From: Agriotes lineatus
Taxonomy: Eukaryota > Arthropoda > Insecta > Coleoptera > Elateridae
Direction of reading: 5' to 3'
DNA length: 64,000 nt
Assembly: GCA_940337035.1 (NCBI GenBank)
Contig: CALNHX010002289.1
Span: forward strand, 62,001-126,000
In this document: positions 20,321-32,397 of the stretch, piece by piece
How the letters are laid out: each line of letters starts with the position of its first letter
Position numbering within the stretch: the first letter of the stretch is position 1
The notes under the pieces: generated by a model
Told to the model about the DNA's origin: nothing
The model's input: only the letters and a program-made list of their open reading frames with translations
Database searches by the model: none
Translations under genes and position numbers: made by a program

Positions 20321-20347
20321 CTGACGATGGCAGCTTAGCTGTCGAAA
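20321..20347 (+). ncRNA. Candidate hammerhead ribozyme core (PLE-associated)
   Basis: CTGACGA (consensus CUGANGA) at 20321-20327 is followed by a stem II with arms ggcagc and gctgtc, and then by GAAA at 20344-20347. Penelope-like elements are known to carry small hammerhead motifs in their terminal regions, and this one lies just after a PLE GIY-YIG relic. Helices I and III are weak as written, so activity is uncertain. Confidence 0.45.
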
Positions 20348-22087
20348 TTCGTATTTAGCGGTTGTGAAATATTTGTGTTGTAAAGGGGTTTTTAACGAAA
20401 CTCATTTGAAGTCCAGTTTTAGCCAGTTTGCTGTAAGTGTACCGTGATGCGAGCAATCAGTTGCATCTTGTTCTACTATTAGTTAGAAATTTAGCTTGTC
20501 CAAGAGTGACATTAATTGCATCTTCCCCTTTCACTTCAACATGTGTAGTAGTAGATGATCTGCGCAAATGTTGTTCGTCTTTTGTGCTGGGTTCTTCACC
20601 ATAACCATCTGGCCTCCCCACTTCCCTGAACTCTTTATATAATACACTTGGAGCGAATATTACGAGTTCATAGGTGTTCATGCTTTTTTTTTGACCAAAC
20701 AGAAAAAGTTACATTTTTACCCCCTCCATATTTCCGTAATCGTTTACTGGAGCGCAAAAATGCATAAGACCATTTTTATTGCTAATTAAATGTAGATTAA
20801 TTTTGTATAAAACAAAGTTTGTGCTAAACCTCATAGTTAACGAGATATTTTCTAAAAACTGTTGAAACCTACCATTTTACCACCTTTCCAATCCCCCCTC
20901 CCGCCAAAACCTGACGTGCAATTTTGTGCAACTTTTTACCACTTACTAAGAGGAGAGTACTAAACAGTTTGCCGCTGGGTAGAACTTTTTTTTATGTTTG
21001 GGTTAAACCCTAGTTTTACTGTACTAAAATAGGTTTTCAGACAAGCACAAATTATTGCCGTAAAATGATTTTTTGAAAAGCAAAAATAAAAATGTTTCCC
21101 ATTTGATGTCGACTTATTTATGGTCATTGTATATTTATCTAAACCAATTCTGCGCCGAGCTGGCCCCGCGCCGGGATGGCGGAGCCGAGATGTCCGGCTT
21201 CGCCCCGCATAGCCATATTTTAGTAGCTGAGAAAGTACGCTAATGTTTACCTGTCTGTAGTGTTATGCGTTCCTGACCAGGGCATTTTTTACGATATAGG
21301 AGAAGGAGAAAATTGCCCCCTTCTGCATTTGAAATGCCCCCCTATTGATGTTGTAAAACCTCCCTATAAAATTAAGTAGCCAATAACGGGGTATGATTTA
21401 TTAAAGTACATTAATAGATAAAGAGGTTGCAGTCCTTAGAACACAAAAAAGAAGAACATCATAATATTTTTTGGCTATTACGCAGACTCATACCAACATT
21501 ATACTTGATTATACTCATTGGAAAAGGTTCGATAGAGACCAATGAACACTATATTCGCAAGCAGAGACCAAAAGTCCTATTATTTTGACGTAACGAGACA
21601 TATTTACAAATAACCGATTTTCGAGTTTCGATGATAGCGAAAAATGTGGCAGTTAATTTAAACGCACAGGTTACGTAGGTGTTATTCTAAAACTGGAGTT
21701 TACATTGGGAAAAAATAGGTGGTACCTATAATGTTCCTTTTGAAAAAAATTAGTTTTGTCCCAAAAACCATTTTGAAAAACATTGTTTACTCATAAATAC
21801 CATGATTTAAGACTTCCGATGCAATTTTGCTTTTTCTAGTATTCCGTGAACCGATTGGAATAAATGTTAACCACTGAACTCAACTTGAATTCAGTGATCT
21901 GAACCGTCATGGCACACTGAAATTAAAAAGTAAAAATTAAATTTAAAAGTTTCACATTTGAAATGTCACGTGTCTCACTATCATTGAATTCAGAAAATTA
22001 TATACCACTTGAAAATCAAGTATCACTTCTGTTGAAACTGCATGCTGAAAAAAAAATTTATATGTTAAAAAGTGACGTTTATTGAAT
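20348..22087. other. Unassigned DNA
   Basis: A 74-codon minus-strand frame at 20681-20457 (MNTYELVIFAPSVLYKEFRE at its start) has coding-like composition but no family I recognise. A short GC-rich patch with cgccg/ccggc repeats lies at 21148-21215. The rest is AT-rich with no motif. Confidence 0.4.
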
Positions 22088-22095
22088 ATATAGAA

Positions 22096-22855
22096 CAGGG
22101 CTGTCCAACTTCAAGGGGCCCAAGGGCCATTGTAAATAATTTTAAGGTTATGAGGGCCGCATCATAAAATGTGTCGTATGCGACTTTGTGAGTGATTTAT
22201 AATAAATATAGAACGTGTATATTTGAATACTAATTTTTATTTATTCAAGAAGCTTAGGTTACATTACAAAAAGCATTGAAACATAAAAGAGATATACAGG
22301 GTGTTCCCTGAGGTAACCGACAAACTTATACCATATGTTCTAGAGGTGATTCTAAACAAAAAAATTCATATTCACTTTAGGTTAATCCTTTTCCGTTCTT
22401 GAGATACCGACAAAAGAAAAAAAATACATCAATTAATGTAAATTTACGTATAGAGATAAGTAAGCTAGATAAAATGACATTTGTTGATAAGTAAAAACTG
22501 TCAAGGTAATCATTAATTAACAATTGACAACTAGAAGAACTAAACACTACTAAAAAACAACCAAAAATAGGTGTCTGATCGCTACAGCACCATTCGCGTT
22601 GGTGGCAACTGCCAGACCACAGACAAGAAAGAATGCCAGACTGAGACAGCGGACAAGACAGTCCTTAATGTTGCCAGATAAAGTAAAAATTCTTTTACTA
22701 ATGATATATTTTTGTACCTTTGTCTTATGTACCTATTTTTATTGTTTTCAATTATTTATAATGTATATTCCAGATCCATGATTTCTGAAAATATAGTACC
22801 TATCGATTTGCGGGCCGCAAAAATATTCTGGCGGGCCGCATGTTGGACAGCCCTG
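22096..22855. mobile_element. 760-bp non-autonomous hAT element, target duplication atatagaa
   Basis: The ends are CAGGGCTGTCCAAC at 22096 and its inverse GTTGGACAGCCCTG at 22842-22855. The exact 8-bp repeat atatagaa flanks it at 22088-22095 and 22856-22863. There is no transposase inside. From about 22298 an internal segment begins acagggtgttccctgaggta, the end type of mariner-like elements, so a second element may be nested. A 60-codon frame at 22599 is unrecognised. Confidence 0.9.
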
Positions 22856-23048
22856 ATATAGAACGTGTCAAGTTTCAGAAATGTCCGTTCAAAAATAAAG
22901 TAAAAACAGGAGTATATCATAATCGTGTTACACCCGGTATACAGCAGACGTGATTTCGTCGCAAATACTCTGCTATAAAAACAAGAGAAAATAATGATCT
23001 AACAACCAGACTAAAGAAGACTTGTGTGTTAAGCAGTTGTTACAATAT

Positions 23049-24752
23049 ACAGCGTGTTAATTAAGTACGTAGACAAACTTTAAGGGGCGATTCCTTGATC
23101 AGTTCTAAGATAAAAAGTTCATAGAAACATAGGACCTAAACGGCTTCGTTTTCAAGATACAGGATGTTGAAGTTTAAACATAAATTATTTTTGTCTTAAA
23201 AAATCTGGAAAACACCTGGAGGTGTTCTAATTAAACTTGGTGTAAGTTAGTATTTCATAAAGTGCATTGTTTGGTCAAAATAAATTTAATTTATTTCCAC
23301 CATTGGCGTGCATCGGGGCCACCTCAGTTACCTTATTTTAGACAAATCTGGTACGCCACTATTTTTGAGCTTCATTCATTGAAACTACACAAAAGATGTA
23401 TCTTTTCTTTTTTTGATAGAATAAACCTTTTTTGAGGAAAACGGAAAAATCTGTAACAGCAATTTCGTTCACTATAAGAATAACTTTAATAAAAATAACA
23501 AAGTGAGCCTGGATAAACAATAATAATTCATTTGTTTGAAACTATCAACAACTTGACAGTTGTTAAAATTGGTTAAAAAAGTGGGTATTTGTAGTTATCT
23601 GATAGTGTCAGTAAATTTATTTTCAGTTTGTTTAAAATGGTTAATTTCACCAACGAAATTGCAGACAGGCACTTTCCGAATAGAATGGCTCATGACATCT
23701 CTATCACGAAAAATTTCCTCAACGTTCCGTGCCTAACACACAAACTTTTATTATCATCATTGCACGACTTGGTGAAACAGGCAGTCTTAAGAAGTCCATT
23801 AACCCCATAGGAAGACTTGCAATAGTAAGAACAGTTGAGATGGAGGAAGCTGTCCGTAATGAAATTGAAAGACATCCTGAAACAAGTACCCGGAAAATTG
23901 CACTCCTACTAAACATTAGCCATGTAACAGTATGGCAAATTTTAAGAGATCAGCAGCTTTATCCCTATCATATTCAATGCGTACAAGCTCTTTTGCCTAG
24001 AGATTTGCTTCAGCGGGTAGCTTTTTTGCACTTGGTTACAAAATAAAATAGTGACAAATCCAGGGTTTTTATCCCAGGTGTTGTTTACGGATGAAGCATG
24101 CTTTGCCCGAGTAGCAATTATGAACTTTCACAACAATCACGTATGGGCTGAAGAAAACCCACAGGCTATAATTAAAAACAATTTCCAGAATCAGTTTTCT
24201 GTAAATTTTTGGATTTGAAGTGTTAGACGCTTTCTAATTGGGCCTTATTTTCTTCGTCCTAGACTTAATGGCGATCAATATCGACGGTTTTTAGAAGATG
24301 TCCTACCGGAACTTTTAGAAGATGTTCCACTTAGAGAAAGGCGACAACTATGGTTAATGCATGATGCTGCTCACTGGCACCTAGGTCGCCGACTTGAACG
24401 AACCCTTTGAATTTCTTCATTTGGGGCACTTAAAATCGTTAGTGTACAAAACTCCAATTCAGAATATGGAAGATTTAAGAAATCGTATAGAAGAGTCATG
24501 TGCTATTATTAGAAATACTCTTGATATTTTGGAACAAGTCCGCCAGTCGATGCTAAGGCGCACAAACGCATGCATTGAGGTCGGTTGGTTAATTATTTCC
24601 ATAGCAGTAGTGCATTCAAGTTTTGTAGTTATTGTAAAATCGTTTGTTATTAAATAATATTTTTTTAAAACTTTGTAACTATTTTGAAAACAAAGCCGTT
24701 TAGGTCCCATGTTTGTATGAACTTTTTATCTTAGAATTGATCAAGAAATCAC
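23049..24752 (+). mobile_element. Mariner-like DNA transposon, right end truncated
   Basis: The left part (23085-23160: cttgatcagttctaagataa...gacctaaacggcttcgttttc) is matched inverted at 24682-24752. The left end extends about 37 bp further outward to acagcgtgttaa at 23049, but the right copy stops abruptly at the junction with the next repeat. A broken transposase lies between the ends. Confidence 0.75.
23628..24654 (+). pseudogene. Tc1/mariner-superfamily transposase (DUF4817-type), many frameshifts
   Basis: The start MVNFTNEIADRHFPNRMAHD lies at 23637. The DNA-binding part continues in another frame: EMEEAVRNEIERHPETSTRK, IALLLNISHVTVWQILRD, LYPYHIQCVQALLPRDLLQR. A third frame has the first catalytic Asp in LFTDEACF and HNNHVWAEENP, and a later one has the second Asp in LWLMHDAAHW (usually HDGAPAH). 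The C-terminus near 24640 is frameshifted too. The third acidic residue could not be placed. The gene is dead. Confidence 0.75.
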
Positions 24753-25205
24753 CTTAGTTACAGAGTTTGATCGCGGCTCGTGCCGTGTTTAATTAATTTG
24801 TTCGCGGAATCCCGGTAAGAACTGCACGACCTGTTCGCACGTTCCCCAAAGAAAACTTTTTCAAGCCTTCGGTTTGGGCCGGTTTTGTGTCGTACTTCAC
24901 CGTTTTGCAAAATTGCATAGAATTGACTTATTCTTCGCGGGCTCTCGGACTTGCTAACTTTGCAATTTTCACGCAAAGTTTTGCACGTGAGTGCCAGTTG
25001 ACAGTAATTTTGATTTCTTTATTTCTCTGGAACGCGTTCTGATTAATTAGCACCGGATGTAATGCGATAGGGTCTTCGTTGTTACAATGTAACCTTTTGC
25101 GATCTTCATAAAAGAGCTCTGCAGGTTTTGCTCCTACGTAGTCTCGATACTTCCCTACAATTTTTAATTTAATTAAAAGCAAATTTTTGCGGTTACATTA
25201 CTCCC
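24753..25205. repeat. Dispersed ~450-bp repeat, copy 1
   Basis: The stretch from ttagttacagagtttgatcg to aaatttttgcggtt recurs at 43294-43912 with high similarity. On the minus strand both copies have an open segment with KLKIV-KY--YVGAK-AEL and IALHPVLI-QNAFQRN. In this copy it is an 84-codon frame (25182-24928). I do not recognise the protein. It could be the end of a retroelement. Confidence 0.8.
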
Positions 25206-26531
25206 CGCTTTTTAAAAGTAGGCATGTCCTTATGGATATGTCTGGATTTCTGATGAATAATTATGAACTCATGACTTTCATGTGAAATTAACTATTGCTG
25301 ATGGCTTTATTGACCCAATTTCCTAATAGCTTGCTCTACAGTGTCTTTATTCCTCATACCGTGTTTGCGCTCACTTTGGTTTAGTGCTCTGCTATGTGAC
25401 ACAGTAGACAGTAGACGCACTACACTCATTTTTATTCCGTTCTGTCCAGTGATTTTGTTTTAATGCTCTGCTTTTGAAACACACCACACTTCGCGTTTCA
25501 CTGATATGATGACTTCGAATGTCTTCCTTTAGGCTGCTGATTCTTTGTTCGGTCTTTTTTGTTGCGATAATTTGTTGACTTCCTCTGCATATTTTATTTT
25601 TCAACCTTTGTTATTCGTGTTTGTCGCCTTTATTAATTATTATATTATTATTCGCACATCTTTATATTTATTTATGACTCCATTACAAATATTTATTATT
25701 TATTTGTATTTAATATTTAAACATTTTTATTTTATTATTCTTTTATTTTCTTCATATCTATTTATCATTTTATTAGAAATATTTATTGTTTATTATCTCC
25801 TTTATTATTTATTCAATTAAGGTTGTTTTTGTAATTTCTTCCAATAGTGAAGGAAAAGGACGGTGCAACAGAGGCTATTGTTGCAGGCTTGGTGGCCTCC
25901 AACGAAGGGATAATTCAAGGTTGGAATGGATTGGATCCAAGGTTGTTATTCTTCCCGCTTTAGGTCTTCTCTTCTGCCTTTTCTTAGTGACCGACTTGCA
26001 GTCACGTGTAGCAAATTTTCCATCAAGTCGATAAATTCAATTAACGGAACAAGCTAGTAGAGTGTTTTCCAAAACGGACTCTAGACTTTGTTGAAACGAA
26101 ACGCTCCCAAGGAGAGTCTCATGGGGGTGGTGAGAGGGGCTCAGTCTTTCATCCACTGAAAACTGGAAACGACTTTCAATCAACTAGCATTCTTGGTTAC
26201 AGAATGCAGCGAGAAAGGGGAGTATTGATGAGTATGTAAGTCGGACTGGTTGTACAAGCCGCTTGGGGTCTAAACTTCTTCACTGCCCAAGTGAAATTGA
26301 ATTCCTGAGTTTAAGCTAATTTACTTTTCTTCCCATTTTACTGTAGCATAATATTCCTTTGTATCTATTTTTATTGCTGCAGTTACTATAACTTTTGACT
26401 AATAGTGATCATCTTCATTGTACGATCCTCATTCGCATTTGGCGTCGTCGGTTACTTCGCCTATTATAAATTCTTATATTTTTGTATCTATGTACGCTTC
26501 GTCATTCTTCTTGTCCTGGTGCTTTAATAAC

Positions 26532-26659
26532 GGTTCTTTGACCTTCTGATACCCTTGAGGACATTAAATGCATCTCACATTGGGGTATTTTCCTGTAATA
26601 GCAGTTCTCTGATCTTCGGCTACCTTTGAGGACCTTAAATGCATCCCACATTATATTTC
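26532..26659. repeat. Two tandem ~71-bp units
   Basis: The units at 26532-26588 and 26603-26659 share cttgaggac(a/c)ttaaatgcat and the following cacatt. Within the minus-strand frame 26852-26502 they encode similar but not identical segments. Confidence 0.65.
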
Positions 26660-27522
26660 GTGTAGCCTCTACCAAAAATGCGTAACCTTTTTGTTGCTTA
26701 AATTCATTCCTTTGTATGACTTGAATCTTCATGGATTTTTCCTTGTAGTCCTGCTGTGGATTTGGGCAATCGGCTATGCCCTGGATGGATACTGATGTGT
26801 AGTTGTTGAGGTTGTTCCTTTGTACTTTATGATCACGAAGTTTTACGCGCACAATTCACTTGGTATTAGTGTTAACGGTATGAGCATTTTTATTAACCTA
26901 ACCGTAATATGAATTTTGTATAAGTAATTTTTCTAATTACCAAATTAAATCTTATTAGTTAAAATCAATTCTTTGATTAAACCATTATTACTGGAACTCA
27001 AATGAGAAACAAAAACAAGTTTATAATCTTTGAAAAATAAAAATAATATTCATATATTATGTTCAAAATTAAAATTGGTTCACATTTGCCTAAGTAACCG
27101 TTTCTCTTTTTAGCTTCGCTTGCATATTATCAGTAATGAAAATTTATTTGAAAAGTTTATAACTTAATTATAAATCCTTTAATTATATTTCTTTGTCATT
27201 CCTTCTACGTTATTAAGTTTTAAGATATTATTATTAATTAATATTAATTTCCCTTATTTATTTTCCTTACATAACTGTACCCTAATATGTACTTTTAAAA
27301 AATTGTTAGTATTTATATTTCGTCTGTACCGAATAAGAAAAGTTGTTTTAATATTGTATTGATCCATTTTACTAATGTTGACCTTGAAAAAATTGCCATG
27401 GACAGTGTTCATTTATTTTTATTCTGGCATTGTTAAGAATCTGAAGTACTGACATGGTACTTTATATTTACTTATTGCTTTTTCTTAATCGTTCCTTGTT
27501 TTGGATGTCTATTGTTTGCCTT

Positions 27523-27869
27523 TTACGACCCACTAGACTCCTAGGCGGTGGAAATATTCTAAACCCCGTTTTCCACACGGTATAAAATTGTAGGTGACTT
27601 GTAGTTGTTTATATTTACTTCAATTCTTTAAGTTATAAGTTGTGTTATTGAATTGGAAATTCGTATTGTAGTATGAATTTCCAATTTATCCGAGTGCGAC
27701 TATTAGTCCTCGAGCTGAGCACAATGACTTATTCAAAGGAGATTATGAATTTGGGAACGAAAATGAATTTCCTTAACCGGGAATAAAAGTTGGGATGTCT
27801 TTTAGTCGGTTTTACGACACGCCAGACTCCTGGGCGGTGGAAATATTCGAATCCCGTTCCCACACAGGA
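27523..27869. repeat. Pair of ~62-bp direct repeats
   Basis: The stretch at 27523-27585 (agactcctaggcggtggaaa...) recurs at 27808-27869 (agactcctgggcggtggaaa...), with about 225 bp between. On the minus strand the right copy is part of a 64-codon frame containing GFEYFHRPGVWRVV. Confidence 0.7.
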
Positions 27870-28909
27870 AATGACTTTAACGTTCGGATCTCTTACGGAT
27901 CCTGGATGATTGACGTAGTCCACCTTGATTGACGGACCCTAAATTTTTCCAATCATCAATGGCTTGTATTTATTGTTTATTTTTGTATTATTTATGTATT
28001 TTGCTTATTGTTTAATAATTATTTGGTTTCTTCTTTATTTTTAGCGTCGCAATTTATTTCGGTACGGGGAGAGAGTATTAAGTATTCTAGTAATTTTATT
28101 TTGTTTTCCTTCGTATTCTCCAATTTCCTTATTCTTGTAATTTCGTCTTTGTTTTCTTCACCCAAGTTTTGTTTCTTCGATACACAAGCTTTTTCACTTA
28201 CCATATTTACCTGTTCCTTTTTATTACATCCTTGGAACTCTTCTTGATATTTCGGTACCTTTTTACTTACCCATTTTAGGTTTTCTTCTTTTTTTTCTTA
28301 GATTCTTTCGAATCCCTATTTAATTTTTTTTCTTTACTTTATTTTCATATTCTTGCTGCAGGTCCAGAGCTTTGTTTTCTCTGTATATTCGTCGCCTTTC
28401 CATAAAATTTGTATGGAAGTCTTCATTTTCTACTTCTTCACTTATTCTCCAACACTGGATAAAAATATTGCCTACTTCTGTGGCATTTCTATTTTTATGC
28501 TTTTCCTAGCATTTTTACTTTTGTGAACCATGAATTCACTATTGAACTTTTCCCTAAGTTCCTTGTCACTTTTTCCCGTGACTTTCGGCGTTTATTCCAA
28601 TATCCTCTTTGCATGCTGAAGAGTTTAAGATTGCGTATAGGTGATCAGCCTTTACGACGTCCGTCTTTTTATTGGATTTATTTGCCTTCTTACCGATTCT
28701 GTAGCTGTGAATCCTGGTTTAGGTTCCTTTGAAGCTTTTTCTTGAGAATCCTTTTCGTCTCAAACCTCTGCCAATGATTGAGACCCACAATTCCCAACTT
28801 TTGTTTTTATGGGTATTCCGTGGTTTTTCCCTCCTACCTGGTGTGACTGGAATCCTTGAAATGTCTTAAATTTTGGTACCTGACAGCTGCTTCCTTAATT
28901 TTCTTTCTT

Positions 28910-29149
28910 CTAAAATATCTTCGTTGTCGATTCTTGTGTATCGCTATTGTTGTTATTTAATACCTCCTCTGTACCTATTTTGCTATTAATTAAATTGTAC
29001 CCCTTTTTAAAATTGTTAACCACTATTTCGGATTGCCGCAAAATTGGCAATTCTCTGCCCCATACTGTTAGGATGCAGTTGTTATCGTTTATAACCGCTT
29101 TATTTTTAATTAGCCAATCGTGACCTAAAATTCCTGCTGTACTCACCAC
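28910..29149 (-). pseudogene. Retroelement protease-domain remnant
   Basis: The frame reads MVSTAGILGHDWLIKNKAVI then CILTVWGRELPIL. I-L-G-x-D-W-L following a V-x-x-x segment is the C-terminal half of retroviral-type aspartic proteases in Ty3/gypsy-like elements. The catalytic D-T/S-G lies in the decayed sequence just upstream and was not found. It sits 3' of a gag relic in the same orientation. Confidence 0.5.
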
Positions 29150-29581
29150 CAGTTCATCCCTGCATATTATGACTTGAACATTTTGTTTTATTCCTTGGCC
29201 AAACGCCAGTATTTAAATTTGTAGTCCCTAATGCTTTGACCGCCGCGCCGGCCCGGAAATTCCTAACAAATAAATGGCATCTTCTATGGTGATATTGCAA
29301 TTGTTAACAAAAATTTTTTAGCATTGTTACTGCAGATCTATTGTCTCATAATAGTGGTGTGTATACACTATTTACCAATAAATTTACGATGCAAGGAGTG
29401 TCTTGTGAATTTTCGTTTCCTAAATGAGGGATGAAGTGCGTGGTGGTTTTAATTTTTAGGTTTAAATTTTTAATTGACTTGCGTTTTGCGGTGACAAACG
29501 GAGCCCTGCAAAGTTTAAATTGCTTACTGAATTTACATTATTGTGAGTTCTTCCCTGGTCCGGCTTTTTAAAATTTCCGTC

Positions 29582-30704
29582 TTAGTTTCTTTCGTTTCCC
29601 GTCGCATTTAAGTTTCTATGACTGTTAGCGCTATTTCCTTGATATTTTGTTGTATATTGCCTACTATTATAATTGATTTCTCCCTTATTGTGCGTACCTC
29701 TATAATTTTGAAAATTATTCTGGTGTTGTGAGTTCTTTCTTGCATTATTTCCTGGGTAACTGTTATAATTGGACGTCTGCCGCAATTTAATTTGGTTGTT
29801 TTGATTATATCCGCTATTTCTGTTTAAATTCGTGTGAAAATGTTGTTCCCTACTTTTATTAAAACTTCCTTGAGGCCTATACAAATTTTCTGCCCATACA
29901 TGATTTGAATTGCCTTGACCTGCAATAATTTTGATGGTTGTTCCGCTCCGAGTTAAATCTTCCCAAATTGTTGTTTCTTGGTTGTGGATGTTGCCTAAAC
30001 TTCAAGAAACAGTTTTGTGCTACATGATTATTACGACCACAATTAAAACAAGTTTTGTTTTGTGTTGTACGCACGGTAAAAGCTGGATTATTATTTGTTA
30101 TTTATTTGTATACATTTTATTCGAGAATTCTATTTGAAATGCGAATTCTTCGACTTTATCTAAGTTTACAGTTTGCGTTCTCATAAGTAAAGGTCCTAAT
30201 TGTTTCATGATATTTTTGTTTACCCCTGTTCGAAATTGGTTAAGTAGCTCCGCGTTCTTGTTCCTTAAGCCCACTTTTTCATTGTCCGCCGCATGTTTTA
30301 AATCGTTCGTGAAGATTTCTGTGCCTAACGTTTTTAATCGTAATACATAATTTGCAATTGATTCGTCATATTTTTGGAAACGTTTTCCCCTGCATTTTTA
30401 TCGGAGTGAATTTGTTTATTAATGTTTCTCTAAGTTCGTTATAGCTCAACGGATCTAAGTCCGTATCTGACCTAAAATATCTGTAGGCGTCGCATGTCAA
30501 TCTAAACTTTAAAATATTTACTTTCGTGCTTTCTGACCAATTGCCTAAAATTGCCCTCTGTTCAAATTTTTCAAAGTATTGTTTAACTTAATTTTTTCCC
30601 GTGAAACTTTCTACTGTTGAAGCTATCATCCCTAAAGTAACAAAAGGTTGAATAGGGGTAGAACTTCCCAATAGTATACCAGTAGTTGTCACGTTTGTTT
30701 CCAT
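29582..30704 (-). pseudogene. LTR-retroelement gag, decayed, with a CCHC zinc knuckle
   Basis: From an ATG at 30704 the minus strand reads METNVTTTGILLGSSTPIQP, a stop, then KQYFEKFEQRAILGNWSEST and LKFRLTCDAYRYFRSDTDLD plus LSYNELRETLINKFTPIKMQ. This is the capsid-like core shared by Ty3/gypsy gag proteins. After several breaks the zinc knuckle CFNCGRNNHVAQNC appears at about 30050, followed by an Asn/Gln/Arg-rich tail to 29582. A protease relic follows. No RT or integrase was recognised downstream. Confidence 0.65.
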
Positions 30705-32238
30705 TTTCTAAAGTTTTTAGTTACCGCCTGAAATGCTTTGAAAAATATAGCTCTTTTATATTTATTGTGAGCGTTTCCCCTAATTCTTCCAGTTTATTTG
30801 AAAAAATTTTGTTTATGCACCTTAAAAGTGTTTTATCTACATACAAAATCTGTAACTCCTTATACCGCTTACACAGTGTCGGGGTTGCAGGTGTTCTAAC
30901 AATTGTAATTAATAATTTGGTGCTAATTTTAAGGTACTGGATAGGTTTTAATTACCAGAATCGATTCTGAAATTCCAAAATTATTGTTGCCGTATTGTTT
31001 CTAATAACGTAAATCACCCACATTTAGTTGTATTTTACACAGACCTACTAAAATTGTAGCTCCTAGGGGAAAAACGTGGAAAAACAAAATCGCACAAAAA
31101 ATAAAAATATTTACATAACCTGTAAGCATAATTTGTTACAAGCACACATTAATTGTCGGCGTTCGCTGTAGGCCTTCCAGAAATGTAAAAAATAGCTATT
31201 TATGCAACAAGTGCTAAAAGTCGACGTTTATGCGCGAGACATGAAAATTATGAAACGAAGCCGAAGGCTGAGTTTCATAACATCTACGACCTTAATTTTA
31301 CCGTTATTAATCCATAAATATCGATTTAAGAAAGGTTCGCATCTGCGACACTTAATTTATGTCATAATGAACAGTAGGCTACGCAGCGCGGGCGATTGTT
31401 TGGCCACGCCCGTGCTGTCAAGGTGAGTTACGAAATATAATTATTGATACTCCACATATGACTGTATTCATTACATAACGCTTTAATTATTTCAAAAACG
31501 CTTTACCTGTAACGCAAGAAGCAACTAGAATAGCTTTACAACTTCACTTGCAGTTCGAAATTGTAGTTTTGAACCTCACTTCACTTTTAGCCCGTGTGCT
31601 AAAAGTAAACAGCTGATTTCTTTAACCACGGTAAACTATAAAACGTCACTTTTAGTGAAACAAGCTAGCGCTAAAAGGCTTACTTTTAGTAGTGGTCGTA
31701 GATAAAATCCTTTGTGAACATTAAATTTTTAGGGTTTGTCGCATTTATTTCACAAAGCTAGGGTAAATAGCTGCCCTATGTAACGCATGGTTATCATGTA
31801 TTTATTTGCGTTAGGTGTTTAGGTTTAGAACCAAAAAATTTCGAAGTGTTGAGGGGTTGTAAAATTTAGTTATGAGCTTACGTTTTTAAGGGTTTCGGAA
31901 GCTTGGCTAGTTTGTTTGCTGCCACCATTGTGTAACCTAGCACTTTTAGGCTACTGATTTTTAAGGATATAAAACTGCTATAAATGTTAAATAGACATAT
32001 ATTATAGAAAAACCCAAAAATTATGAACAATTACAGTGATTTTATCCCCATGGGCTTACTGACTACGTAGTAAGGTTCATAAAAGTGATTGACCAGTTAC
32101 GCTTAATTAATAACATAATTACACCCTAGAAGGCAAGATATACCTAGAGCAACCCCTGCATTAAGTTTGTTTATAAATACCATAAATTCTGACCTGAACT
32201 CCCGTCGCCGACGGATCGCCTGGGGAAGTAAGTTCAAA
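30705..32238. other. No gene recognised
   Basis: AT-rich DNA. At 31212-31700 the octamer acttttag or its inverse ctaaaagt recurs at least six times, several times as hairpin-like pairs, which suggests the end of a small unclassified element. No coding motif was seen. Confidence 0.4.
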
Positions 32239-32397
32239 TATTTAATAATAATAATAATAATCTTTATTATAAGCAATATGCTAACAAAGTGGCAGTACAT
32301 ATTTGTTTAACAATAAACAAGATTAAACTAGACATAAACCTAAAATATCTACTTATTACTTATCTAAATATTTACATTGAGTCTTATACAGGGTGAT

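Larger units (their letters stand above)
25206..28909. other. AT-rich DNA with coding-like minus-strand scraps
   Basis: No intact gene. A somewhat GC-richer part at 25850-26300 shows no recognisable motif. On the minus strand, an open piece at about 28490-28350 (QCWRISEEVENEDFHTNFME) and another at about 28560-28510 look like decayed protein sequence. They lie downstream of the gag/protease relics and may be the rest of that retroelement. Confidence 0.4.

Noticed and set aside
21148..21215. Short GC-rich patch as a promoter or CpG island
   Set aside because: Under 80 bp, no adjacent gene, and it looks like a fragment of a GC-rich repeat.
25545..25820. Hydrophobic 91-codon plus-strand frame as a membrane protein
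   Set aside because: It comes from a T-rich low-complexity stretch (Phe/Ile/Leu/Tyr only) with no start context or homologous pattern.
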